Of a stretch of 64,000 bases of DNA, positions 36,662 to 49,700 are shown in pieces (positions within the stretch are counted from its first letter, which is position 1; each line of letters begins with the position of its first letter). The stretch is from Sitta carolinensis. Its lineage: Eukaryota > Chordata > Aves > Passeriformes > Sittidae. The notes beneath the pieces are model-generated. The model searched no databases, was not told the origin of the DNA, and saw only the letters and a list, made by a program, of their open reading frames with translations. Location of the stretch: positions 26,075,660-26,139,659 of the forward strand of contig CM063285.1 of the NCBI GenBank assembly GCA_032173965.1, in the 5' to 3' direction. The position numbers and the translations under genes were made by a program.

Positions 36662-39600
36662 TGAAAACTGCTGGCTTTGTCAAATTCTTCCCTAGTAATC
36701 TACATGTATCAAAGACAGAAGAAAACAAAAAAGAAAAGCAGCTACAGGAGAGGAAAAGTCAAATTATGTGAAAGGGTTGAAAAGGACCTGCAAATAAAAA
36801 AAAGGTTTCGCTTCCAACTGTTAATGCCTTACAAATATTTTATTCCATTCAGAAGAAAACCTGAATTTTATATTACTTACATGGGTGGTCACTCAACCTG
36901 ACAGACATATACCAAATATTTTTTCCGTGGCAGAAAGGAAATAGAAATTTAGGGAAAAAAATATCTACCAAGAGGATAATTGATTCCAAATAAAAAAAAC
37001 CCACCCTGCCTTTAGTGCTGTCTGTTGATTGATAAATCATAGATCAAAATCCCTCCTATAAAATATTGAAGCAAGCCTTATACTCCTCAAGCATAGATTA
37101 GCACTTTAATGATTTGCACATCCTAAAGACCATTTGAATCCAAAATAAATTCAAAATACTGTACTAGTGTCCGATTTCATTTCAATTTTATAGTCATCTG
37201 CTTATGACAACTCCAATCATAATTTTTTCTGAAAAGAATATGAACATTCATAAAGAGTGCTTTTAAATATGCAAACCATAGGAATTTTCACCTTTACAGA
37301 ATGTTTAGTTTTACTCCCTTATAGACCTCCATATATAAGCCAGATATATGGTCTGTAGCTCATATGCCTTCTCAGCATAAAAATCACCTTTAATCCTCAA
37401 TAGAATTTTCTTTCTACTTCATTTTCTGGAAAAATTGGCTATTTTTTTCAGGCAGTAATATTACCCTTTTATTCTGCAGATATTATTTCTGTTAACAGAG
37501 TTTCTTCTTCTGTCTGTTCACAAATGGCATGCCTTGTTTTTTGCAATAAAAAATGGGTAAATGTATGCAGGTCAATCATATCAAACAGATAATAAGTTGC
37601 TGTCACAATTGGCTTGTCAGTGATAAGAACTTGAACTAAAGCTGTGACAAATTTTCCTGGAGACCTTAATTGTGTACTTGAACAGAAAGCCAGGAATTTT
37701 CTTTAATAAGTAACATCTGCAAAATACTCAGTTGTCCTCTACTCTCATTGAATTCTCTTAGCCTAAGAAGTTACATATACTTTTTATTTCTTTGTTCACT
37801 TGATTAAAAGACAAAACCCATCAAAACAATTAAACTATAATCAGTCTTCAAACTAATCCATATGTTCATTTTTCCTCATTACATAAAAGTTGCAGGCCAT
37901 TAAGTACACAACCTTTGCACTTAGACATATTTTTACACTTTTATGAGAACTGGTTTTATATATATCTCTAACTGTGTGTGAAAATTCTGAGAAATACAAT
38001 GCACTTCACACTTTCTCACATTTAAAAAAGTTTGACCATGATATTCAACCAGTTTGGAGCAATGATCCCCATGGATGGAGTTTTCATGATTTAAATTGAT
38101 GAATTTTGTTCAACACAGGAAGATTTTCCCATAAAAGAGAATCTTTTATTGTATTTATTACAGAAGAATGAAGCAATAATATGCTTTAATTTAATTTTGA
38201 GTAACGAAGAAAAAAAATTCTGCAATGATATTATGGCAAATTAACATTTTTCAACTGTTACAGTACTTTTCTTACACAAGATTTTTCAAGTTAAGTCTTA
38301 AATCAAGAAGTCCTGTGCTCACAATATTTGATTTTAGGATAGTGTCAATATCTTCATTATTTATTTATTCTCAGGTAAGGTGTAAATAATTTCATCCATA
38401 ACATACTTTTAATGAGATTTTTGTCAAGGGGTATATTTTTGACAAGGTTCTCTGCTTGGATAAATTGTTCCAGTGTCATCAGACAGTCTGTTCTATAAAG
38501 TTTTGATAATACCAGATGGAATTAAAGAATAATTAAAGAATTATGCATTGGCAAAGAGAACAGTGTTATCCTGGAATTATCCATCAAGCACTAGTGCATT
38601 CATAGTTTCATCTGAATCTGTGAGGAACTTGCAAGGCAAGTGTGACAAGTTCAAAGAATTACTGGCTTTCCCACAGGGACATCTCTCCCTCTGAAACACC
38701 ATTTTCCTCCTGCTGTCCTCTTTGAAGAGCAATATTCATGACCAGTACTTGAACTGTGGCCATTCTTAAAACAGTTGTGTGACAATTAGCCCATTCTTTC
38801 AGATATAAGCAATTCTGTCCTGAAGGTTGTGGTAGAGGCTGGTTGATGTTTGCAGTTACTTCTCGTACCTATTCGAAAGATGCTGGCTGTTTGTTTGCTA
38901 GATCTTGTGTTTCGGAATCAGGAATTTCTCTGAGTAAGACAATGTCACAAAAGATTTTTTTTTCTCTAAAGGTGTTTCTGCATAACCAATTTTTTTTTCT
39001 TTCCTTTTTTTTTTTTTTAAAGGTATTTTTAAAATTTTGTCTACTCACATCTGGCAACTCTCTGTTAAATTCAGCAGGTAAGGGGAAAGAACTCATCATG
39101 GTTACAGAGCTTATGGTTCCCAGGGCTGTACTAATGCTTTCCCCCTTTATATTGGTGAAAAGATTACTTATTGCTAAGGCCAACATGAGCACTAAAACTA
39201 GACTTCATATCTTAGATGAGCATTGCTATTTCTCATGCAGACTCAGATTCCAAATTATTTCTCTTTCCATCATGATTTGCAGGTGCTAACACACAGACAT
39301 GAAATAAATGAGGATGGTCAGACATGAAAGAAACACTTGTTAATTTAGAGAGCTTTTTGCTTTTTACTGGCCCCACATCACTCAGTGGTGTCTGACCCAT
39401 CCTAGAACAGCTACAGCAGTATGTGTGAGTGTGCCACTACATCAGCTACTGGCATTCTAGGTATTTCAGGGGGAAGGATTAATATGAATTTGTAGAGCTG
39501 TCATGATTTTAATTTCTTTAAACATGACATGATTTGGAAGTGCTTCTGATAAGGAAAGTAGGTAAATATATGAAGCCTGAAGAGCCCTAAAGGCACTTAA

Positions 39601-41299
39601 GACAGTTTCAGATCCTGGCACTATTCCTTTACCTAAGGCAACCCTCACTACTGTGGTAGTAGGATGCTTTACAGTCTTTTGCTCCACAATAAACTTTTCT
39701 GATGCCAGCAACTGTGGTAACATTAGAGTTTTATGACTGAAGACATCAAGTACAAAGTTATTTGGGGCCAAATAAACTGGTGGATTAAGATACCTCATAT
39801 AATATTGGAATGCAAATAATGCAAAAACTTCAAATCTCATTCAGCTGCCATCCTACTGTAGGGATTTAATGTCCAAAGACATTCCTATGTTGCACCTTTG
39901 GCTGTGTTATGTCCTACAGTTCTGCTTTAGGAAAAGTCTTTAAATACCTAAAGCTTCACCTAATTTAATAGTTGAATATTGAAATTTCACTAGCATTCAC
40001 AATTTGGATGTCTCCGTGCAAGAGAAGGAGCCTGTTTCACCTGATATCCTCAGAGCATGTCTGCCCTGAGAGAACTGTCAGATAAATAGATCCATTCTTC
40101 TTCTTAAAACATAACTGCTGAAGGAAAGTACAATGGAGGTTGTAATGTCCCACTCATTCCATAAAGGCAAGAGTAAAACAGCCTGACAGGATGTGAAGAG
40201 TCAGGATCTCAGCACCTGTCCTCTCCACTTGAAGGAAATGGAGCCTACAAATGTAGGCCATTCTAAGGCATCTGAGGCAAGGAGCATCTCAAAATCTTCA
40301 TACTGAAATGTTTCTGCTGTACATGGAGTATTTGAAAACTTGTGTGGAATTAGAAGATGTCATAAGAATCAGAGAGTCTTATCACCCAGGAAGAGCATTC
40401 TTGTTCCAGTTCCAGCTCCAAAGATTGCGTATTTCAGTTGCAGGGAATATATTAGACTCTTAAAGGACAAAATGGAAGTCAGAAATTCTGCTGTCATGTC
40501 ACTGTCTTTTTTGCTAAATAACATTGGGGAAGTGCACTGAACCTTGGTTCCCCTATCTTAGGTACCCATAGTACAATCAAAAAGCTGGAGACAAGATAAC
40601 TCTGTTAGCTTTCCTGGCAAAAACACCTATGTTTTAAAGAAAGAAAAGAGACTCTGGAGAGGGCCAGACCTTATTTTCAGTATTTTCCTACCAGCTTTTC
40701 TAGGTTAGTGCCTAAGCACAGTGCTGTTGCTGCTGTGGTTCTTATCTAACACCTCTGAGTCTCTGTCTCAGAGGGAGTTCCATCATCCCCAGTGGCAACC
40801 AAAGCTGCAGGAAGGAAAAATTCAAGAGAGAGCAAGTTCATTATGAATACCATTTTTAATGTCCTTTATGCCAGCACAATTACAAAACATGTTAACATGG
40901 TTTCACTGCAACAATTTAACAGAAGTTTCCATTTATTTTTTGTGTGTTTTTCATGAAAATGGTCTGATGAGACAGATCTGAAAATTATAAACTTCTAGTG
41001 TCCATGTAACAATCACTGTTTTTATCATCCTATATATGGTCTTGTTGCGTGCTATTCTGTCATATATCTTACAAGAACTGAAAAGCAGGCTTGTTTTTCT
41101 GGCATTTTAAACTACATTTTCCATGATATTAAACATTATGTTATATCACAGAAAAACTGTTTATACAAAGCAAGCTATCATCAATTTCTTATTTGGGCTA
41201 AGTAGTTCATAAGAAAAGATTCCAGAGCAAGAAAAGCTCTAAAACTCTTTCCTATGCTATTTGGTTTTTTTTTAAAAAAAGAAGCCCAAAACATTAAAA
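36662..41299. other. Non-coding stretch, nothing assigned
   Basis: Includes a T-rich run at about 38989-39020 and an island with open frames at 38843-39289 (plus, 148 codons), 38869-39192 (minus, 107 codons) and 39466-39840 (minus, 124 codons). None shows a domain, a Kozak-supported start or splice continuity that I can defend. An old degraded mobile element is possible here but was not recognised. Confidence 0.45.
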
Positions 41300-41392
41300 A
41301 CTAAAAAAAACCAAACAAACAAAAAAAAAAAAAAAACAAACAAACAACAACAACAAAAAAAAAAACAAAAAAAAACAAAAAAAACACTACAT
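41300..41392. repeat. A-rich low-complexity tract with CAAA/CAA units
   Basis: About 90 bp of A with interspersed C, including AAAC and CAA repeats. An AT palindrome (T9A7) precedes it at about 41265-41280. It could be the decayed tail of a retroposed sequence, but no body was recognised. Confidence 0.85.
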
Positions 41393-43424
41393 AACATAAT
41401 TATAATCATTTAAGAAAATTCTAGGGGATTAACATTGCACTGGTAATACCCAAAAGATTTCAGAACCTAGAATCCAAGATCTATTGAATTATTTCTGGAA
41501 AATAAAGCTCTGATGAATTAAAGACATTGTAATAACCCAGGGTGATGGAAAACTTTTTTCAAAAAATTAGATGTTTGGGCTGATTCAGTGTCCTGAAGAT
41601 GGATTAGTAAACAACTATATGAAAAAAATTACTACCTTCCTGTCTTAAAAGTTGATGAGCAGACATGAAACCAAGGTCTGACATCAGTTCACCTAGGCAG
41701 AGAAATTTGCTCAGTGTTTCTTGGAGATGTTTATGCAGTGCAGTGTGGAACTGGCTTCACAAAATGCAGTAATTTTGCTCAATTCTTAAGTGAACGTGAA
41801 CTCCAACACTGATTAAAGACTATTGACACTAAAATGGCTGAATGAAAAATGTTATTGAATGTCTCTGATGGCTAAACTTTGACCTTACAGTAATTATGTT
41901 TTCAGTTTCTGAGACACAAACATCTTTGTTATATGTCCTTTTATTTGATCCCCATACCAATGCTTTCATATCTGACTATTTCGGCATTGTATTTGTACCT
42001 TTACCTGCTGATAACACGGTAACTGCTGGATTGCAATGAAACTGCAAGATGCTCCAGTTCAGAGCCTTGCTAATGCTGACAATTGATTTAGCATTGTAAG
42101 CTACCTCAACAGTGCTGGGCTGGTTTTTGTTCAGAGATTTCAGTAGGGAGTTATTTTAAGGGATATATTTCCTTTGTTGGGGCAAAAAAGCACAGTTTGT
42201 CTTAATTATCCCTGACGTTTCAAACCTCATACCAGGCACTTCCTCCAGGGACAGAAACAAAGCAGTCTCCTCCAGAAACCAAGTGTGAAATGAATAAATA
42301 GGGCTCTGGTTCCTTAATGGCATAGTGCGGTTACTATTTTTACTGTGGGGGAAGATGCTGTCTAGATTGTTTCTTTTTATCTCTGAGGAAATTCAGGGTA
42401 TTGATAGGTGAAATATTGTGGACAATTAAGAAAGGAAAAAAGCTGGTCTAAAAAAGCAATATTTGGTAGGCACTTGGTTGGCTGGTATATTCAATCTGAG
42501 AGCGAAGTTTTTCTCAAAGGAAAGAGCAGGAGCAGAGCAGCTATGTATCACAAACAGAGGCTGCTGTTGTTTTCATCTGCAGTCTGCTGAATATGATAGT
42601 AATTAGAAGCTTCTCTGCATCATTTTTTACTTTTTTCAATGTAGATTTTAAGGCAATTTTTGTTTATATTTCATGAATATTTTTAATGAAATGTCTGGTT
42701 GGGGACTTATTTTTGTCACATCCCTCTGCAAATTCAGAAAATCTTGAAAAGAATCTTGATGAGGCTAAGTGTAATGATTCTAGTGAAGGAGATGATCATG
42801 AAAAAATATTTTTTTCTTTGTTTAATGCTGGTAGATAAATAGATAAATTAGAGAACTCCTTTTTCTCAACTGAAGGTAACTATTAGGTCTTGATTAGAAA
42901 GGTCTTACGTCTCTTTCATCTGGTTGGGAAACCCTGTGTATCATGACAAGTACTAAACTTCATTGAAACACAATAATCTAGGAGAAAAAAGGAAAAAGAA
43001 AGTACTTCTGTATTTTTAGGGTATTTTCATATGTTTGTGAAGGTGATGCACTATCTAAAGGAAGTCTGTATTGCTGCTGCTCACTGTGTTTAAGTAAAGG
43101 CAGCTCTAAATTGAAATCTTCGTACAAGGGCATTTTTTAACCAGATTTTCAAGGCTATTCTTAGCTAGATTCAAGGGCATTTCTCAAGGACATTTCTAGT
43201 CAGATTCTGTGGGAGACTAATTCCAAGGCATAGAGGACAGTCTGGTGTCTTTATTTTACTTAGAGTCTCATGTTCATGCTTGCAGCATTCATATGAATGC
43301 AATGCTTGCTTGTGAATAATCACATAAATTCTGTGTTTTAGTTATTAATTAAATCTATTTTTTTAGCACTTCATCACCACAAACGAAAACTACAGGCAGT
43401 GCAAAGCTGAAGATTCAAGATTTT
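41393..43424. other. AT-rich non-coding stretch, nothing assigned
   Basis: No repeat family, RNA gene or exon was recognised between the A-rich tract and the CR1 copy. Confidence 0.55.
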
Positions 43425-44486
43425 CAGTTCTCACAATATTGACAGGGCAAACTCAGAAAATGTGGACTGGATGAGTAAACAGGGAGATGGGTTGAAATTT
43501 GGTTGAATCCCAGAGGATAATAACCAGTGGCACAAGTTCTAGTTGAAGGTTCGTTACTGATGATGATGTCCTCCAAGGTTCAATGCCAGGTCCAGTAATT
43601 AGCTTATCGTTGTACTTAGATGAAGGGGCAGATGCTTCCTCATCAAGTTGATGACATAAAGATGGAGTGGCCAATACCCTAGAGTTCTGTTCAGCCTTCA
43701 GAAGGCCATTGGTAGGTTGGAGAGATGGGCAGAGAAAAACCTAAAGACAAATGCAAAGTCCTTCACCTGGGGAGGAATAAGCTCAGGCACCAACACAGGC
43801 TAGACCTGAGATGCTGGAAAGCAGCTCTGCAGAGAGCAATCTGGGAATTCTGGTTGACACCAAGCTGCCCATGAGCCAGCAGTGTCCTTGGGTCCAAGAA
43901 GGTCAATGACATCCTGGGGTGCATTGGGAAGAGCATTCCAGGAAGTCAAGTAATGTAATCCTGCCCCTTTACTCAACCCTAGGGAGGTCACATCTGGAGT
44001 GTCCAGATCTGGGCTGCTCAGTACAAGAGAGACATAGAGAACCTGGAGCAGGTCCAGCAGAAGGCAATGAACATGATTAGGGGACTGGAGTATCTCACGA
44101 AGAAAGGCTGAGTTGAGGCTGTTCAGCCTGGACAAGAGACAACTGAGAGGTGATCATCAATGTCTGTCAGTACCTGAAGGTAGGGTGTCAAGAGGATGGA
44201 GCGGGGCTCTGCTTGCTGTTGTTGAGCAAAAGAACAAGAAGCAACAGGCAGAACACAGGAAGTTCCAGCTGAACATAAGGAAAACCTTCTCTATTTTGTA
44301 AGTGATGGAGCAGCAAACACATTGTCTAGAGAGGTTTTGGAGTCTCCCTCTCTGGAGATATTTCAGAACCATATGGGCACAACCCTATGCAATGTGCTCT
44401 AGGATGGCTCTGCTTGAACAGGGAGGTTGGACCAGATGACTGAGTGTGGTCCCTTCCAACCTTACCCTGTCTGTGATTCTGTGACT
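43425..44486 (+). mobile_element. CR1 LINE, ORF2 C-terminus plus 3' UTR (longest copy in the window)
   Basis: Seen on the plus strand in CR1 order: GTGGACTGGATGAGTAAACA, GTCCTCCAAGGTTCAATGCC and AGGTTGGAGAGATGGGCAGA. ATGAGCCAGCAGTGTCCTTG and GGAGGTCACATCTGGAGTGT follow. Then come TTCCAGCTGAACATAAGGAA, GGGAGGTTGGACCAGATGAC and the terminal TGATTCTGTGA. This covers the last part of reverse transcriptase, the ORF2 end and the 3' UTR. Frameshifts break the reading frame; the antisense frames (43453-43674, 43800-44135) are shadows. It is 5'-truncated and inactive. The intact 3' half makes it the reference for the deletion in the copy at 25.9 kb. Confidence 0.9.
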
Positions 44487-46258
44487 TGGAGTCTGTGGTG
44501 TTTGTAGATTACTTTTATAAAAAGACAGTCTTTGAGTACAGACAACTGAAATAAGCAGCTCTGCCAAGACTAAATTCCATTTTATGACAAAGCATGTGGC
44601 ACAATCTGACAAATTATATTGGTGAGGGCAGAGGGCTGATATCTTTGTGGATCTGTATTTGTTGAAGAATATGGACCATTCTGACAAGGGAAAAAACAAC
44701 TATGGAAGAGAGAGATTTCATGGATTTCAAAGTATCTACTGCCATGATAATTAAATTCAGTTTGTTCCTTGTATATCCACAGTTTGTTACTGTTAGTACT
44801 TAATGAGGATATAAAATTTGCTAGTAAATGTTTGCAAGAGAAAGTAGGGAAGCAACATGCAGAAAATCCATACCTTTCTCTGAGCCTTTCTGTTACACTG
44901 AAATTCATACGCACAGCCTGAGAGGATTGTATGCAAACTTTGTACCCAAACTCATGTGTGCATGTCTGAATTCTAAAGTTACAGCAGTATTCAAGCACTT
45001 CTAACCCCATATAATAGAAAAGAACACCAGATGCATTTGGTGTGAAATGAAAAAAATGCAAAACAGCTTTGAAAGGTCCTTGCCTGAAGACAGAAATCTA
45101 AGAATGAGTATTTATTTGCTATAGAAATACATATGAGCTGAAGTTCTCTAAATACCAGATATTTTCAGGGTCATTAAACAATAAAACACAAAACAATGTT
45201 GGGTTTTTTGTTTTTTTTGCTTTGTTTTTTTTGGTTTTTTTTTTTTGTTTTGTTTGTTTGTTTTTTTTGTTAATATTACAAGTAGTATAAGATTAGCAAA
45301 AAGACAGATGAGGTTATAAGGACTGTAGCACCGCTTTACTTAATGTTTAATATACATTATTTTGTAAGCCTTAATTTATATATTTGGCTATAGTTCTATC
45401 ATTATATCTTGTTGCCATGATTATCTTTTCTGTCCTGTTGGTATAGGAGTTTTGTGCTTATAAGTTTTTTCCATTATTAATGAAAATTTGACTTCAATAA
45501 GACTCAGTTAAATGTACCCATTTTTATTTTGCTAATTTAATAATGATTTTTATTCCCATATGGTGCTAGGCAAACAGTAGAAATTAAATTTACTTCAGGG
45601 GTCATGAGTTAAAATTTAGTCTAATGATCAATGTTTTAAAAATATGATCACAATCTCTGTGAAAATGCTGTCTACTAAACTTAGACAACCATGCTTTAAA
45701 GATAGGGTGCACTCAGTTGCACAAAAGTTGCATTACTCATCAGCCTATATTCATATCATATTCTATAAAAATACTACAAAAATATAATATTTTTATGTGC
45801 CTAGAGATTGTTAAAGGATATTAAGATATTCTATAAAATATAAAAAATGCTGATTATCTGCTCAATGGCTAAAATAATGGGACAATTACTTTGCTTCCAT
45901 TCATAAAGAGGTCAATAAAAATTTTTCTTTGTTATTTTGACCTTACCCATTACAGAAAATGGAGTAGATTAAATGCAAATAGAAAATTAATTTCAAATGA
46001 CAAAATAGCACCATGGTGAATTCTAGAATCTTAAGTGCTACAGATCAGAATGCAAATATTAGCCTTAAAATATATTAGCTAAAATTATTTTAGATTAAAA
46101 AAAATATATTCAACTGTTTAGGTAATAGTGAGGCCTAAGATGGTAAGAGAAAATCACAGAGAAGTCTCTGTTTATTTCATCCCCTTGTTTTTGTAAATGA
46201 CCTCTGATGTCAAAAATAATCCAGCTATATTTCTTTGTCATACATTATGACATTTTAG

Positions 46259-46260
<2 letters not shown>
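44487..46260. other. AT-rich non-coding stretch, nothing assigned
   Basis: A 159-codon antisense frame at 44582-45061 has no recognisable domain. A T/G-rich tract at 45201-45272 is listed separately. The rest is AT-rich, without recognised repeats. Confidence 0.5.
45201..45272. repeat. T/G-rich low-complexity tract
   Basis: About 70 bp of T runs broken by single or double G. It is compositionally the reverse complement of the A/C tract at 41300-41392. Confidence 0.85.
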
Positions 46261-46310
<50 letters not shown>

Positions 46311-46318
46311 TTATATAT
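46261..46318. repeat. (AT)n microsatellite
   Basis: About 21 pure AT units, then ATAATATATATTATATATAA. It is the second large AT dinucleotide array in the window and likely variable in length. Confidence 0.95.
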
Positions 46319-46407
46319 AAAATCTTTATAAAATTAAAAATCTTTCACAATCAGATCTCTTTGAATGGTTTTAGAGGACATGATTTAATTTTTTTTCCAA
46401 AATCATT

Positions 46408-46780
46408 AAATCACAGAATAAGCTGAATTAAAAAGGACGCACAAGGATCGTGTAGTCTAACACCTGACCCTGCACATGACTGTTTCCAAGAGTCACACCA
46501 TGTGCCTGGAAGCATTGTCTAAAAACTCACTGAACTCTGTCAGGCTGGTGCTGTGATCACTCCTTAGGGGAGCCTGTTCCAGTGCCCAGCCACCCTCTGG
46601 GTGAGGAACCTTTCTCTAATATCCAACCTAAACCTCCCCTGACACAGCTTCAGGCCATTCCCTTGGGTCCTGTCACTGTCACCACAGAGCAGAGATCACA
46701 ACTCCCTCCTCTGCCCCTCATGAGAAAGTTGTAACTGCAATGAAGTGTCCCCTCAGTCTCCTCCAGGCTGAACAGACCAA
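46408..46780 (-). mobile_element. CR1 LINE 3'-end fragment
   Basis: Begins AAATCACAGAATAAGC, the reverse of the CR1 tail. It then follows the CR1 3' UTR in reverse: CTGTCAGGCTGGTGCTGTGA, CCTGTTCCAGTGCCCAGCCA, CCCTCTGGGTGAGGAACCTT and CTCCTCCAGGCTGAACAGAC. Minus strand, 5'-truncated at about 46780. Better preserved than the copy at 30.1 kb. Confidence 0.88.
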
Positions 46781-49700
46781 TAAAACACTACATAAGAATT
46801 ATACTATGCACTGCTTGAATTATTCTGAATCTTCTAGATATATTGAAGGTCTTCAGACTAAATTTTTTCCAGCAAAATAGTTTGCTCCTAAGAGGCAGCA
46901 AATGCATATATTTACAGCGGTCACTAAGCCTACACCCTGTCTAGGCACTATGTCTGTTAACTCTGTTCTTGTTCCTGTTTGATTTTAGGAAACACACCAT
47001 AGTGTTCTTGTTGAATTCTTGCTTATCATTATTTACTAAGCTACAATACACAAAAAGTTACAACTGAAAGGCAGATTAATAATTCATACCTCTATTATAA
47101 AAATCTGTAAATTGTATTCCAAGCAATGAGCTGCATCTGTTACCTAAAAATAAGAAGACAGGCACAGCATGGTAACAATTTAGAATATAGAGCATTGCTC
47201 GGCAGGAAAGTTCCCATTGAGATGACTTTGGCTTAGATGAAAGTCCTAGCTGTCTACCTTCTTTGATTGAACAGTCTCATTTTTTAAAGTAAACACTACT
47301 GTATATTCTGTGAATACTGCTTGTCTCCAAGAACGCCAATAATTCTTTCTGACAAAGCCAAACTGAAAAGAAGAGGTTAGGCTGAGGGTACAGAACCTAT
47401 TGTCTAACAAAATAAAGGGAAATTTCTTTAGGAAGCTGTATGTTTCTGATATATAACAATTATTTGCCTAGAGACTAGAGTTATTTGTAATGTATTCTGT
47501 GCTGGAAAAATTCATAATTTGTATCAACATCAGTTACAGAAATGTATTAGTTGACTTTAACATTCAAGCTTCTGAAGCGATTACAAAACCATCTAAATCC
47601 TGTCTGCAGTGTGAATGAAGAGGGACAGTATATCACCTTAACAACTGATGAAATCTAAAAGAATTTTTCCAAATTTCATTTAGATATTTGCCACAGGAAA
47701 ATAGCGGCAATCTCACAGCCAGTCTACCCTGCTCTTAAAAAGGTCTACACCTCATGGTATTTAGGACACAAACCTATAGATGTCATCCTAGGAAAAAATC
47801 TATGACATTTTGTCTGACTTGACATTGAGGTAATAGTTCACAATAATTTTACTGAGAATTAACATGCAATAGGCTTTCATTTTTTTCCTCAAACTGGATT
47901 TTCAGAAACTGAATTTAAATTTTAACTGAGTTCATTGTCCTTCTTATGTGAGTACTATCACTAGATAATAATATACATTTTCTTAGCATTTATGTTCTCC
48001 ACAACAGAAGTGCCAACCAAAACATTTGGATAAAAAAGTCCTTAACCATCCTGAAGAAACTGTTCACTTACATCATAAACCAAATTAGTGAAAGGGCATG
48101 TTAGATGTTTAGAACATTTTTTTGTTTTGTTTTGTTTTGAAGTTAGCATGACTCAATGGTACCTCTATGCTGAAGTTTTATAAGAAATAAAACAATTCAT
48201 ACATATTACATACTGTGATGACTTTTTAAAATAAAGGCATAAAGTTCACCAAGTGCAAGTATCAGAAAACAGATAATTCATTTCAAAGTTATGGTCCTGC
48301 ACAAGCATGGTCCTGCACATACATGCTGCCTGTAATGCAAAATGTCTCCTCTTCACAGTGGAACTATGTTCACAAAAAACACCAAGAAAATAATGTTCCA
48401 AATTTTCATTCTCCTTCTACTCTGAGGTGCAGAAGTAAGAATTTTGGGGAAATATCAGATGCAGAAGTTTTATTTTGAACTCTGTCTGGCTAAAAACAGA
48501 CAAATTGGAGACTCGATGTTCTTCTGTTCAGGTATCTTATTTATTAAATAAGCAAAAGTATACAACAGAAAGCTGCTTCTCATTTCTTTCTGGGACTAAG
48601 TAAATAAATAATTAAATAAACTTGGTGCAAGGCTTCTGGCCCAAATTCCTAAAACTTCTACAGTTTTAATGCAGATGCATCTGCAAAATTTTTCTTAAAC
48701 TACTGGAAAATAAAATATCCTGATTTCTGCTAAAGCAAACTGCGAGACATTCAACTTATACTTTCTGAAGAAAAAATTATATTTCTTGGAAGCTTTTACT
48801 AAAGCAAAGATATTAAGTGATTTACAAACTGTACTGATCAGTCATTGACAGATCTAATAAACAGGTATCAATTTCAATAGTACAATCCTTTTGTGGTAGA
48901 TTGTTACTGGTCTTAAAGATTTCCTTGCAAAACCATTTCCTCCTGATTTACTGTCCAGAAAACCAAGACAGTTCAAGTGGTCAGGATGTGTAAAGGTGAT
49001 GCACCTTTTGTCAGCCTCACATGGAATCTCTCCGACACAAGAGAGATTAGGCCTTAGAGCTGAAACATTTCTCAGGTTATTTGTTCAGCAAGGCAAGCTG
49101 GCCAAGCCAATTCTATTAAGTCAAAGGTGATGGTGGGGGGTCAAGTAGCTCTTTCTCCTTTGGTTATAATGAACACATTGTATAACTCTGGGAACTTCTT
49201 TAAAACACATTTTTCATATATGTAACATTTAGGTCATGGAGGTATTGCACGATGCTAATTTAAAATAATTTCTGGTGGGGCTTATGAAAATACATGAAAT
49301 TTTACAGCTCAGACCTTTGCTGAAGGCTAAACACTGACTAAAAAAGTAGATATGCCAAAATGTTTTCTTCTTTGGTTGTTGAGTTACAGCACACACTTTA
49401 ATATTAGGAGGACATAGACTGTAAGGTAAGGAGAAAGGGCAAAGTTTGCTTTGTTTGTAGAGTGCAAGTCCTGCCCATCTTCTGCCCTAGATACATTGAA
49501 AACTCTATGGTGAGGTGATGGGAAGGCCATTCCTACAGATTGCATCTGCTGCTATTCAGTGGATTTCCTTGCCTGCACAGTCTGGAGATGTAGATGGGGA
49601 AGAGAAAAAGTGATCAAGGCTAAGATGCCCTCAGCTTCGTTTTCATATTCCCTTGAAGATTAGGATACACAGAACAATAATAGCACTGTTAGCAGACAAA

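Noticed and set aside
44582..45061. 159-codon minus-strand frame
   Set aside because: It directly abuts a CR1 tail, has no recognisable domain and has an irregular composition with many Cys/His/Ser but no spacing typical of zinc fingers.
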